Shown: piece after piece, positions 18,129 to 26,185 of the stretch
Position numbering within the stretch: the first letter of the stretch is position 1
How the letters are laid out: each line of letters begins with the position of its first letter
Assembly (NCBI RefSeq): GCF_030817055.1
Contig: NZ_JAUSYV010000001.1
Coordinates: 3,744,001 to 3,808,000 of the forward strand
Direction of reading: 5' to 3'
Source of the DNA: Bacillus sp. V2I10
Lineage (GTDB): Bacteria > Bacillota > Bacilli > Bacillales > Bacillaceae
DNA: 64,000 bases
Program-made: the position numbers and the translations under genes
The notes under the pieces: model-generated
The model's database searches: none
What the model saw: the letters and a program-made list of their open reading frames with translations, nothing else
What the model was told of the DNA's origin: nothing

Positions 18129-19355
18129 TTATACTGTCTGCAAATTCACATCGTATTTTTTCAGCTCAAGCCTTGCCAGCTGCGCACGATGCACTTCATC
18201 CGGTCCGTCAGCAATTCTCAAGGTTCTTGCACTTGCCCATTGAGCGGCAAGCGGAGTATCTTCGCTGACTCCAGCAGCACCGAATGCCTGAATGGCCCTG
18301 TCGATTACTTTCAGTGCCATATTCGGAGCAATGACTTTAATCATCGCGATTTCCGTTTTAGCCGCTTTATTTCCGACCGTATCCATCATGTAGGCCGCTT
18401 TTAAAGTCAGCAAGCGCGCCTGCTCAATTTCGATGCGGGAGTCTGCGATCCATTCTCTGATGACACCCTGGCTTGAAATCGGTTTGCCAAAAGCCTCTCT
18501 GTTTTGTACGCGCTTACATAATTCCTCAAGAGCTCGTTCTGCAGCCCCGATCAATCTCATGCAGTGATGAATCCTTCCCGGTCCAAGTCGGCCCTGGGCA
18601 ATTTCAAATCCTCTTCCTTCACCGAGCAGCATATTAGAAGCCGGCACTCTTACGTTCTCAAATGTAATTTCCGCATGACCGTGAGGAGCGTGATCGTAGC
18701 CGAAAACAGGCAGCACTCTTTCAATCTTGACGCCTTCAGCATCAAGCGGCACTAAAATCATCGACTGCTGTTCATATTTAGGGGCTTGAAAATCGGATTT
18801 TCCCATCACAATCGCAATCTTGCAGCGGGGATCGCCGGCTCCTGAAGACCACCATTTTCTTCCGTTAATGACATATTCATCCCCGTCCCGGATGATGCTT
18901 GCTCCAATATTCGTCGCATCTGCTGAGGCAACATCAGGCTCAGTCATGGAAAAGCATGAACGGATTTCTCCGGTAAGAAGAGGCTTCAGCCATTTCTCTT
19001 TTTGTTCTTCTGTGCCGTAGCGCACAAGTACCTCCATGTTTCCTGTATCAGGTGCTGCACAGTTAAACACTTCAGGTGCAAGCAATGAGCGTCCCATAAT
19101 TTCACAAAGCGGAGCATATTCTAAATTTGTAAGTCCTGCCCCGTACTCGCTCTCAGGCAAAAATAAATTCCATAATCCTCTTTCCTTTGCCTTGGTTTTC
19201 AGCTCTTCCATTATGGCCGGAATTTCAGACCATCTGGATTCCTGTGCATTTAATTGTTCTTCGTACTTTTTTTCATTTGGATAAACGAATTCTTCCATAA
19301 AAGATGCTACTCGTTTTTGTAAGTCAATCACTTTATCTGAGTAAGTAAAGTTCAA
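18129..19355 (-). CDS. Acyl-CoA dehydrogenase, ACAD10/11-like
   Basis: 408-residue FAD enzyme. CFSMTEPDVASADATN and VINGRKWWSSGAGDP are the FAD/substrate contacts; the C-terminal IQAFGAAGVSEDTPLA and LRIADGPDEVHR match the ACAD10/11 subgroup, which in animals and in the Lva pathway acts with an APH-type kinase. First gene of the operon running to at least 13712. Normal length for the subgroup. Confidence 0.93.
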   Translation of the reverse strand: MNFTYSDKVIDLQKRVASFMEEFVYPNEKKYEEQLNAQESRWSEIPAIMEELKTKAKERGLWNLFLPESEYGAGLTNLEYAPLCEIMGRSLLAPEVFNCAAPDTGNMEVLVRYGTEEQKEKWLKPLLTGEIRSCFSMTEPDVASADATNIGASIIRDGDEYVINGRKWWSSGAGDPRCKIAIVMGKSDFQAPKYEQQSMILVPLDAEGVKIERVLPVFGYDHAPHGHAEITFENVRVPASNMLLGEGRGFEIAQGRLGPGRIHHCMRLIGAAERALEELCKRVQNREAFGKPISSQGVIREWIADSRIEIEQARLLTLKAAYMMDTVGNKAAKTEIAMIKVIAPNMALKVIDRAIQAFGAAGVSEDTPLAAQWASARTLRIADGPDEVHRAQLARLELKKYDVNLQTV

Positions 19356-19379
19356 CTAAATCACCCTTTCTAATAACTT

Positions 19380-19397
19380 ACTAACCGGTTGGTATGT
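19380..19397. promoter_or_regulatory. TetR-type operator, copy 2
   Basis: ACTAACCGGTTGGTATGT, with the perfect core AACCGGTT and near-symmetric arms. It begins a few bases downstream of the presumed transcription start of the acyl-CoA dehydrogenase operon, a position where a repressor would block RNA polymerase. Confidence 0.72.
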
Positions 19398-19409
19398 AAA
19401 GCTACTTCT

Positions 19410-19439
19410 ATCATAATATGTAACTGGCAAAAAAGACAA
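19410..19439 (-). promoter_or_regulatory. Sigma-A promoter of the acyl-CoA dehydrogenase operon
   Basis: On the minus strand: TTGTCT, 18-base spacer, TATGAT. The -10 box is followed closely by operator copy 2. Confidence 0.6.
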
Positions 19440-19503
19440 CCATTATTCTAAAAATTCTGCCAAATTAATTATTTTGCGCAGTTTTACCCTTTTGAAAAAT
19501 ACC

Positions 19504-19532
19504 TTTTCAATCCATTTATAAAGTGATATAAT
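19504..19532 (+). promoter_or_regulatory. Sigma-A promoter of speA
   Basis: TTTTCA (19504-19509), 17-base spacer, TATAAT (19527-19532), about 80 bases upstream of the speA start. Confidence 0.6.
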
Positions 19533-19613
19533 TCACTTGTTTTATGTGTAAATAACTAAAATGAAATGATGAAAATAGATGCTATTTTTAATTAAAGAAG
19601 GTGGGAATACAAA

Positions 19614-21086
19614 TTGTCGCAATATGAAACACCCTTATTTACAGGATTAAAAGAGCATGCAAAAAAAGATCCTGTTCAATTCCATATCCCAGGACATAAA
19701 AAAGGTGCAGGAATTGATCCTGAATTCCGCTCTTTTATCGGGGACCCTGCTCTTTCCATAGATTTAATCAACATCGGACCTTTGGATGATCTTCATTCTC
19801 CAAAAGGAATGATCAAAAAAGCTCAAGACTTGGCAGCTGAAGCATTTGGAGCAGATTATACATTCTTCTCTGTACAGGGAACAAGCGGTGCGATCATGAC
19901 AATGGTGATGGCTGTATGCGGACCTGGAGATAAAATCCTTGTTCCCCGCAATGTTCATAAGTCGGTTATGTCCGCTGTCGTTTTCTCTGGGGCTACACCA
20001 ATCTTTATTCACCCTGAAATTGATAAAGAGCTTGGCATTTCACACGGCATTACAACTGAATCTGTTGAACATGCCCTTGAGCAGCATCCAGATGCAAAAG
20101 GACTGCTTGTCATCAACCCTACTTATTTCGGAGTCTCGGCTGATTTAAAGAAAATCGTTGAAATTGCCCATTCGTACAATGTCCCTGTTCTTGTCGATGA
20201 GGCTCATGGGGTTCATATACATTTTCATGAGGACCTCCCGATGTCAGCCATGCAGGCAGGTGCAGACATGGCGGCAACAAGTGTTCATAAGCTGGGCGGA
20301 TCTATGACGCAAAGCTCTGTGTTAAACGTCCGCGAAGGATTGGTATCTGTTCAAAGAGTTCAAACTATCCTGAGCATGCTGACAACAACATCTACGTCAT
20401 ATCTGCTTTTAGCTTCGCTTGATGTAGCAAGAAAACGTTTGGCAACAGAAGGCCGCGAGCTCGTCGAACGGGCTATCCACCTTGCAGAGGATACACGCAG
20501 AAAGATTAATGAGATTGATAAAATCGAGTGCATCGGCGAGGAGATTGTCGGCACCAAAGCGGCATTTGATTACGATCCGACGAAGCTGATCATTTCCATA
20601 AAAGAGCTTGGCTTAAATGGCTATGATGTAGAAAAATGGCTGCGTGAAAACTATAATATTGAAGTTGAAATGTCAGATTTATATAACATTCTTTGCATCA
20701 TTACACCGGGGGATTCTGAAAGAGAAACAGGCATTTTGGTTGAAGCGCTGCAGGCTCTGTCTTCAGAATTTATTGATGCATCTGCAGACTTGGTAAAACC
20801 GACTGTCATGCTGCCTGATATTCCTGTTTTAGCACTGACACCCCGTGATGCATTTTATGCGGAAACGGAAGTTGTCCCTTTCAGTGAATCAGCAGGACGC
20901 ATCATTGCTGAGTTTATCATGGTTTATCCCCCAGGAATTCCAATTTTCATCCCTGGTGAAATCATATCTGAAGAAAATCTTGCATATGTGCGCAAGAACC
21001 TGGAAGTCGGTCTACCTGTACAAGGACCAGAAGATCCTGAGCTTAACTATTTGAGAGTGATTAAAGAGCATAAAGCAATCAGATAA
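19614..21086 (+). CDS. speA: Arginine decarboxylase (PLP-dependent, Orn/Lys/Arg decarboxylase class-I)
   Basis: 490 residues, closely matching B. subtilis SpeA throughout, for example PVQFHIPGHKKGAG near the N-terminus and TFFSVQGTSGAIMTMVMAVC. The PLP lysine is in SVHKLGGSMTQSS. It makes agmatine from arginine for polyamine synthesis. The start codon is TTG at 19614, chosen because the AAGAAGGTGG binding site is correctly spaced and the N-terminus MSQYETPLFTGL aligns with SpeA. Cytoplasmic, monocistronic, with its own promoter and terminator. Confidence 0.95.
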   Translation: MSQYETPLFTGLKEHAKKDPVQFHIPGHKKGAGIDPEFRSFIGDPALSIDLINIGPLDDLHSPKGMIKKAQDLAAEAFGADYTFFSVQGTSGAIMTMVMAVCGPGDKILVPRNVHKSVMSAVVFSGATPIFIHPEIDKELGISHGITTESVEHALEQHPDAKGLLVINPTYFGVSADLKKIVEIAHSYNVPVLVDEAHGVHIHFHEDLPMSAMQAGADMAATSVHKLGGSMTQSSVLNVREGLVSVQRVQTILSMLTTTSTSYLLLASLDVARKRLATEGRELVERAIHLAEDTRRKINEIDKIECIGEEIVGTKAAFDYDPTKLIISIKELGLNGYDVEKWLRENYNIEVEMSDLYNILCIITPGDSERETGILVEALQALSSEFIDASADLVKPTVMLPDIPVLALTPRDAFYAETEVVPFSESAGRIIAEFIMVYPPGIPIFIPGEIISEENLAYVRKNLEVGLPVQGPEDPELNYLRVIKEHKAIR

Positions 21087-21090
21087 AAGT

Positions 21091-21127
21091 AAAAAGGCGA
21101 TTCTTTTATGAATCGTCTTTTTTGCGG
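21091..21127 (+). terminator. speA terminator
   Basis: Stem AAAGGCGATTC / GAATCGTCTTT around a short T-rich loop, followed by a T tract. Confidence 0.8.
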
Positions 21128-21509
21128 TTATAAGAAACTGACTGCAGCATGAATAGTTTAGGCATCAGGGTATTCATCTAACAACAGGGATCGATCAAAA
21201 ACAGTGTCTGAGATTAAATACATACTTTGCAGAGATAAATGGCTGTGTGGTCAGAAACCGAGCAGTAACAAATCAACAGTCAACAGTCGTATTTTCACCC
21301 CATTCTATCTGGAAAAATGCATATATGTTCGCTCTGAAATTCAGCAGACAGCTTTTCTTAGTCTCAGCTTTAAACAATTTATAACCATTATCCGGTGCAA
21401 GAAAAAAATAAAACAGCCGCCTTAATCGAAGTAGATTGAAAGAATGTTAATTGGATTTAACGCGAAGAATTACAAGGTGAGCGCGCAGAAACGAAGGGCA
21501 GACAAATCT
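21128..21509. other. Non-coding stretch between speA and the SR1 terminator
   Basis: One frame of 73 codons can be read at 21204-21425 but it has no binding site and an unconvincing composition. No RNA family was recognised. Nothing else can be supported. Confidence 0.4.
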
Positions 21510-21520
21510 AAAAAAAAATA

Positions 21521-21548
21521 AAAGCATGCAGGAAATCCCGCATGCTTT
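21521..21548 (-). terminator. SR1 rho-independent terminator
   Basis: Perfect 9-bp stem AAAGCATGC / GCATGCTTT followed on the minus strand by a run of T residues. Confidence 0.85.
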
Positions 21549-21562
21549 CATCTAGCTTCTAT

Positions 21563-21703
21563 TTAAACCCCTTGAATAACTGTAATTTCTCTCTCGAGTA
21601 CTTGGCAATCGCAGCTTGTGCACTTCCCATACAAAACACTGACCTTTTCGTCCTCAAAATGATCGATAGTACCATTGCATGTTTGACATACGATTGTTCC
21701 CAT
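21563..21703 (-). CDS. sr1P: SR1P, GapA-binding small protein
   Basis: 46 residues beginning MGTIVCQTCNGTIDHFEDEK, the conserved opening of SR1P. Cys6 and Cys9, with Cys28, Cys31 and Cys33, form a zinc-ribbon-like pattern. In B. subtilis SR1P binds glyceraldehyde-3-phosphate dehydrogenase GapA and promotes its interaction with RNase J1, whose gene is also in this window. The ATG at 21703 is used because the AAGGGG binding site is 7 bases away; an in-frame ATG 6 bases further upstream is too close. Confidence 0.88.
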   Translation of the reverse strand: MGTIVCQTCNGTIDHFEDEKVSVLYGKCTSCDCQVLEREITVIQGV

Positions 21704-21773
21704 TTCCATACCCCTTTTTTGAGTGGATTAGCGCTTTAAGAATTATTGAAAGCGCTTAATACTTTGTAACTCT

Positions 21774-21821
21774 ATAATAATATAACACATTTAATTCGTC
21801 AAGCCTAAATTGTATAACACA
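21774..21821 (-). promoter_or_regulatory. SR1 promoter with two CcpN-like boxes
   Basis: -35 TTGACG (21797-21802), 17-base spacer, -10 TATTAT (21774-21779). TGTGTTATACA (21811-21821) and TGTGTTATATT (21779-21789) both fit the CcpN consensus TRTGHYATAYW. One lies upstream of -35 and one in the spacer against the -10. In B. subtilis CcpN represses sr1 under glycolytic conditions. Confidence 0.78.
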
Positions 21822-21874
21822 TTTATGTATTTTCTATCAATTTATGTATCTTTCTTTTAGTATAAGCATATTAA

Positions 21875-21903
21875 AAAACTGGCTGAAATACGCCAGTTTT
21901 TTT
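21875..21903 (-). terminator. Terminator of the 21905-22204 gene
   Basis: Stem AAAACTGGC / GCCAGTTTT with T runs on both sides, so it can act in either direction. Confidence 0.75.
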
Positions 21904-21904
21904 C

Positions 21905-22204
21905 TTATTCATATTCGGTGGTCAATTGGACGGCTGGGATCACTTCTTTGAAGAAATCAGAGAGTTCTGATGCCTGCTGCAGGGTTTCAGTGCGAAATGT
22001 GTTCATGAGGAGTTCGAGGTCTTCGATATCAGACGAGTCAAGGAGAGCTGCTTTACCGGTTTGGAGACATATGACGAGCGGTTTGCCAAAAAACATGCTT
22101 GAGTATACAATGGCCAAATCATACCTCTTGTCACTTGAAGCAAATCCCACATACCTTACGTTAGCCTGCTCGGTATCATCATAAAACTTTTCTAAAGCGT
22201 TCAT
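21905..22204 (-). CDS. Small cytoplasmic protein, DUF3055-like
   Basis: 99 residues, acidic, no signal peptide or membrane segment. ASSDKRYDLAIVYSSMFFGKPLVICLQTGKAALL resembles the DUF3055 family of Bacillus, function unknown. It has an AGGAGG binding site and a promoter (TTGTGC, 16-base spacer, TATAAT at 22246-22273), and is a single-gene unit. Family assignment is from memory and tentative; the gene call is secure. Confidence 0.78.
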   Translation of the reverse strand: MNALEKFYDDTEQANVRYVGFASSDKRYDLAIVYSSMFFGKPLVICLQTGKAALLDSSDIEDLELLMNTFRTETLQQASELSDFFKEVIPAVQLTTEYE

Positions 22205-22357
22205 AATGGCCTCCTTCTGTTTTATTATCTGATTATTCAGATTAATTATACCCTACATTGTGTCTCAGCACAATTTTATTTCACCTTTATCTTGTCAGAC
22301 TGTTTAAATATTTGTAAAATTTAATTTAATCAGTCAAAAATATTAGGAGTTGACAGG

Positions 22358-22756
22358 ATGGCCTCTCACGCATTTATTAAATTAGTCGGCGGATCCATTA
22401 AACAGCATATAACGGTTGATGAAGTAATAGAGCTTTTTCACTATTACAAGGACATAACGAGTAAAACCGGCCAGCAATTAAACTTCGAATATGAAAGCTC
22501 TGCTTTTCCTTATGAATGTAAACAAGTGGATGGATATCTTTCCTTATCGTCAGAAGAACGAGGATATTCCAAAATGTATGTCGGAGTCAGTTCAGCCGGT
22601 AATGAGCAGCCTTCTTTTCTGCAAATCACCCTCCCCTCTGATTCAAAATACGGAGACAAGAATAAAGCAAATGAGTTTTCAAAGTTCCTTGCAAAAAAAC
22701 TTAAAGGAGAACTAACATTATTTAACGGCAGAAAAATGTACTATTATAAAAGATGA
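22358..22756 (+). CDS. Conserved hypothetical protein, DUF1885-like
   Basis: 132 residues, soluble and rich in Lys and Tyr. SAFIKLV-type opening (here HAFIKLVGGSIKQHITVDEV) and EVIELFHYYKDITSKTGQQL recall the DUF1885 family from Bacillus and Geobacillus, for which no function is established. Binding site TTAGGAG precedes the ATG. It is followed immediately by a terminator shared with the convergent deacetylase gene. Confidence 0.75.
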   Translation: MASHAFIKLVGGSIKQHITVDEVIELFHYYKDITSKTGQQLNFEYESSAFPYECKQVDGYLSLSSEERGYSKMYVGVSSAGNEQPSFLQITLPSDSKYGDKNKANEFSKFLAKKLKGELTLFNGRKMYYYKR

Positions 22757-22782
22757 AAGCGATCCTTATAGGACCGCTTTTT
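22756..22782. terminator. Bidirectional terminator
   Basis: Stem AAAGCGATCC / GGACCGCTTT (one mismatch) with loop TTATA and T runs on both sides. It serves the convergent genes ending at 22756 and 22782. Confidence 0.75.
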
Positions 22783-23618
22783 CATGAAATTTTTTCGATT
22801 GAATGGGGATCAGCTAATTCATATCCCTTAGCTTTTAATCCTTCTACAATCCCCTTTAATGCTTCGTTTGTCCATTCCCGGTCATGCATTAACAGATTCG
22901 CTCCATCTGTCAGGAACGGTGAATTGACCATAATGTCTGCAAGGGCATCTTTTGATTGATACGCCTTTTCCCAATCATAACCGTATGTCCAGTTCATCAA
23001 AATCATCTTTTCTTCCTCTGCAAGCTTCCGGCTTTCTTCTGTGTTGCTTCCGAATGGAGCACGGAAAAAACGAGGTCTTTCTCCAATTGTCGCTTCAACT
23101 AGATCATTCAGCCGAACGATTTCATTTCGCTGCTCTTCTGCAGAAAGATCTTTCAAATTAGCATGTGTCATCGTATGGTTGCCGATCGGAAACCCGAGGT
23201 TATGAATATCTTTCAATGTCATTTTCTCTTCATCTGTATCTAAGAAGTTGCCATTAACGAAAAAAATCGCATTTACACCAAGATCTTTTAGCGTATGAGC
23301 CATTTCCAGACTGTGTTTATCAGGAGCATCATCAATCGTAATCAGGACTGCCTTTGCATTGATATTTGCACTCAGAGGCTTAATTGTCCAATTCGCTGGA
23401 TTTATCTTGTATTTAGGAAGTGCTTCTGGTTCAGCTGCTGTCTCCGCGCTTTCTTTTTCCTCTTTATCAGGTGCAGGCTCTTCTGGTGCCTTGTCACTCT
23501 TTTGTCCTTCCTTTTGCTTGTCCGCTTCTTCATGTTTCGCTGCTTGATTATCAGTTTGATCTGAGCTGCACGCTGCAAGTAAACAGACCGCAGCCAAGAT
23601 GCAAAGCAAATGCTTCAT
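22782..23618 (-). CDS. Polysaccharide deacetylase lipoprotein (NodB domain)
   Basis: 278 residues from the ATG at 23618, chosen because GGGGGA precedes it at the right distance and the signal peptide then starts MKHLLC. Lipobox LAAC, lipid on Cys17, then an acidic Lys/Glu/Ala-rich linker (about residues 18-65), then the NodB domain. TIDDAPDK (catalytic Asp pair), NHTMTHANL (metal His pair) and RFFRAPFG are intact. Extracellular; probably deacetylates peptidoglycan or another cell-wall glycan. Confidence 0.9.
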   Translation of the reverse strand: MKHLLCILAAVCLLAACSSDQTDNQAAKHEEADKQKEGQKSDKAPEEPAPDKEEKESAETAAEPEALPKYKINPANWTIKPLSANINAKAVLITIDDAPDKHSLEMAHTLKDLGVNAIFFVNGNFLDTDEEKMTLKDIHNLGFPIGNHTMTHANLKDLSAEEQRNEIVRLNDLVEATIGERPRFFRAPFGSNTEESRKLAEEEKMILMNWTYGYDWEKAYQSKDALADIMVNSPFLTDGANLLMHDREWTNEALKGIVEGLKAKGYELADPHSIEKIS

Positions 23619-23748
23619 TATGTATCCCCCAATCATTCTCCATTATTAGTATAATATAAGGCTGATTGCTGCACTATATAAAAAGAGGAATTAATTAACA
23701 AAGGTACCTGCTTACAGTGAATAATCCTGTATAAAAGAAAAAATCAAA

Positions 23749-23780
23749 AAACACTTTCTAGTTTGGGAGAAAGTGTTTTT
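23749..23780. terminator. Terminator upstream of the deacetylase and downstream of the 23800 gene
   Basis: Stem AACACTTTCT / AGAAAGTGTT flanked by A and T runs; fits the end of the minus-strand gene at 23800. Confidence 0.7.
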
Positions 23781-23799
23781 GATTATGCTGACAGTGTTA

Positions 23800-24051
23800 T
23801 TAAATAAACGTCCTAATGAGCAATAAGAATTCATCCTTGCATAAAAATGCCGCAGCTGAAGTTGCAGCCGTCACGAATAGAGCGATTTTTTTGGATTGTG
23901 AAAGAGATGCTGCCACAATATATGCTATGTACAGAAAGACCCCAAGCAAGATCAATTTAGCCTGCAGCGAATCTTTTTCAGAAATCCTTTCCACCAATAA
24001 ATAACCGCCCCACATGAAACATTGCAGAAAAATAATCATTGGCCATTTCAT
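23800..24051 (-). CDS. Small integral membrane protein, unknown function
   Basis: 83 residues from the ATG at 24051, preferred to the ATG at 24075 because AAGGGGAG lies 6 bases upstream. Three hydrophobic stretches: MIIFLQCFMWGGYLLV, KLILLGVFLYIAYIVAA and IALFVTAATSAAAFL. No family recognised. It stands alone with a terminator downstream. Confidence 0.65.
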   Translation of the reverse strand: MKWPMIIFLQCFMWGGYLLVERISEKDSLQAKLILLGVFLYIAYIVAASLSQSKKIALFVTAATSAAAFLCKDEFLLLIRTFI

Positions 24052-24290
24052 CTTTACTCCCCTTCTTTTACTCAACCGCTTTATCCCCTATATTTAGGTT
24101 ATGCGACATTCCTACTGTATATTTTTCATTTATGTAACAAATAGGTAACATTCAGGGGAATATTCGGAAAACATGATAGAATAGCATTAATTTAGCAAGA
24201 CGGCACACTAAAACTGGGTAGTAAGTATTGGTTTTCATTCACAAATAGAGCGGTATGTTTAGACCATTTCATTTTAAAGAGGTGGGCAAT

Positions 24291-24680
24291 ATGGCAAAGT
24301 CGGTTATTGTCGCCTTCATCATGCCAGTATTTCTTCTATCATCTTGCAGTTTGAATTTCACTTCTGAGGCGATTAATCAGCCGGAACCGGAAGAAAGAAA
24401 GCTATTATTCTTCTCAGATGAACAGGATGAATATCAGGAATCCGTTTATTATGACGCACTCATCGATTTAAAAAGGGAATTCCCAGAAGAAATTGAAGGT
24501 TTGCAATTTATCGAGTCAAGTGCGGAAGAAAATTATCCGTATGATGTAGACAAATATCCTTCTCTTGTTGTTGTGGACGATAATCAGGTGATCTTCCAAA
24601 TTGAAGGGCATGTAGGGAATAAAGAGGAGATTATTAATCCTGTCATTAAAGCTCTGTCAAAGAGCAGCGGACAGCGTTAA
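24291..24680 (+). CDS. Small lipoprotein, possible thioredoxin-like fold
   Basis: 129 residues from the ATG at 24291, which follows an AGAGGTGG binding site; an earlier in-frame ATG at 24255 has none and would spoil the signal peptide. Lipobox LSSC, lipid on Cys19. The end YPSLVVVDDNQVIFQIEGHV looks like the C-terminal half of a thioredoxin fold, but no CXXC motif is present, so redox activity is unlikely. Function unknown. Confidence 0.75.
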   Translation: MAKSVIVAFIMPVFLLSSCSLNFTSEAINQPEPEERKLLFFSDEQDEYQESVYYDALIDLKREFPEEIEGLQFIESSAEENYPYDVDKYPSLVVVDDNQVIFQIEGHVGNKEEIINPVIKALSKSSGQR

Positions 24681-24727
24681 GTTTTTAAGGTGGTTCTATA
24701 TAATTAGCCGCCTTTTTATTTTGTCAA

Positions 24728-24767
24728 AAAACCCCCTTAATCATAAGCATTAAGGGGGTTTTTCTCT
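24728..24767. terminator. Bidirectional terminator between lipoprotein gene and pdhD
   Basis: Stem AACCCCCTTAAT / ATTAAGGGGGTT with T runs on both strands; ends the pdh operon on the minus strand. Confidence 0.85.
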
Positions 24768-24769
24768 CA

Positions 24770-26182
24770 TTATTTCACAATGTGAATCGGGCTTCCGATT
24801 GCAACTTCAGCAGCTTCCATTGTGATTTCTCCCAATGTTGGATGCGCATGAATTGTCATCGCAATATCTTCAGCAGTCATGCCGGCTTCAATTGCAAGGC
24901 TAAGCTCTGAAATCATATCAGAAGCTGCAGCACCAGCAATTTGCGCTCCAATAACAAGACCGTCTTCTTTACGTGTAACTAGTTTTAAGAATCCGTCTGT
25001 CTGGTTAAGAGATAGTGCCCGTCCATTTGCAGCAAATGGGAACTTAGCAGCAACAACCTCAATTCCTTCTTCTTTAGCTTGTGCTTCTGTGTAGCCTACT
25101 GAAGCAAGTTCAGGCTCAGAGAATACAACAGCAGGAATTCCTAAGTAATCAATTTCAGCATGTTCGCCAGCGATTACCTCTGCAGCAATTTTGCCTTCAT
25201 AAGAAGCTTTGTGTGCAAGAGGAGGACCTTCAACAATATCGCCGATTGCAAAGATGTTAGTCACGCTTGTGCGGCACTGCTTATCAATTTTAATCACGCC
25301 GCGGTCTGACATTTCAACGCCTACTTGCTCAAGGCCAAGTTCGTCTGTGTTAGCACGGCGACCAACTGTTACTAACAAGTAATCAGCTTCAACTGTCTGC
25401 TCTTCGCCTTTTACTTCAAATGTTACTTTTACGCCGTTTTCTGTTTCTTCAACAGATTTAGCTTTAGCTTTTGTATGGATTTCAACGTTGCCCTTTTTCT
25501 TAAGGTTGCGTTTTACTAGTGAGCTCATTTGCTTTTCAAAGCCCATTAAGATCTCATCCATTGCTTCAATGAATACGACTTCAGAACCGAAGTTTGCGTA
25601 AGCTGTTCCAAGCTCAGTGCCTATGTAGCCTGCACCAATAACAACAATTTTCTTAGGAATTTCATTTAAGTTTAGCGCGCCTGTTGAATCTAAAACGCGT
25701 TTAGAATATTTGAATCCTGGAATTTCAATCGGACGTGAACCTGTAGCGATGATTGCATTTTTGAATTTATAAGTTTGAGATGAATTATCATCCATTACTT
25801 TAATAGATTCGCTGTCTACAAAATAAGCTTCGCCGCGAACGATTTCAACTTTGTTGCCTTTAAGAAGTCCTTCAACACCGCCGACAAGCTTTTTCACTAC
25901 GCCAGCTTTGAATTCTTGAACTTTCGTAAAATCAACTGTTACGTTTTCAGCTTTGATTCCCATATCTTCAGAATGCTTAGCATTCTCAAAACGGTGACCG
26001 GCAGCGATTAACGCTTTAGAAGGAATACATCCAACGTTTAAGCAAACGCCGCCAAGGTTTGCTTTTTCTACGATTGTTACTTTCTGTCCTAGCTGTGCAG
26101 CGCGGATGGCAGCTACATAGCCGCCAGGTCCCGCACCAATGACAAGAGTATCTGTTTCAATAGGGAAATCTCCTACTACCAT
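24770..26182 (-). CDS. pdhD: Dihydrolipoyl dehydrogenase (E3 of pyruvate dehydrogenase)
   Basis: 470-residue flavoprotein. FAD motif VIGAGPGGYVAA at residues 14-25, redox disulfide Cys47/Cys52 in GGVCLNVGC, NAD motif VVIGAGYIGTE, and the His-Glu active-site pair in HAHPTLGE at the C-terminus. It reoxidises lipoyl groups on PdhC using NAD. Last gene of pdhABCD, 3 bases after pdhC. Confidence 0.96.
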   Translation of the reverse strand: MVVGDFPIETDTLVIGAGPGGYVAAIRAAQLGQKVTIVEKANLGGVCLNVGCIPSKALIAAGHRFENAKHSEDMGIKAENVTVDFTKVQEFKAGVVKKLVGGVEGLLKGNKVEIVRGEAYFVDSESIKVMDDNSSQTYKFKNAIIATGSRPIEIPGFKYSKRVLDSTGALNLNEIPKKIVVIGAGYIGTELGTAYANFGSEVVFIEAMDEILMGFEKQMSSLVKRNLKKKGNVEIHTKAKAKSVEETENGVKVTFEVKGEEQTVEADYLLVTVGRRANTDELGLEQVGVEMSDRGVIKIDKQCRTSVTNIFAIGDIVEGPPLAHKASYEGKIAAEVIAGEHAEIDYLGIPAVVFSEPELASVGYTEAQAKEEGIEVVAAKFPFAANGRALSLNQTDGFLKLVTRKEDGLVIGAQIAGAAASDMISELSLAIEAGMTAEDIAMTIHAHPTLGEITMEAAEVAIGSPIHIVK

Positions 26183-26185
26183 CGA

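Larger units (their letters stand above)
21510..21767 (-). ncRNA. sr1: SR1 dual-function small RNA
   Basis: A minus-strand transcript of about 250 nt is predicted from a good promoter (21774-21802) to a strong terminator (stem 21521-21529 with 21540-21548, then a T run). It contains the SR1P reading frame and a 5' hairpin formed by AGCGCTTT / AAAGCGCT (21730-21737, 21749-21756). In B. subtilis SR1 lies between pdhD and speA, base-pairs with ahrC mRNA and encodes SR1P; here it is also in the speA-pdhD interval. The start and end are estimates. Confidence 0.82.

Noticed and set aside
21204..21425. A 73-codon frame downstream of speA
   Set aside because: No ribosome binding site, no recognisable domain, composition of non-coding DNA.
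21459..21469. AACGCGAAGAA, an 11-base match to a conserved 16S rRNA segment
   Set aside because: Flanking bases do not match rRNA; likely chance.
21749..21762. cre-like TGAAAGCGCTTAAT inside the SR1 5' region
   Set aside because: The required CA end is missing and the block is explained by the 5' hairpin of the RNA.
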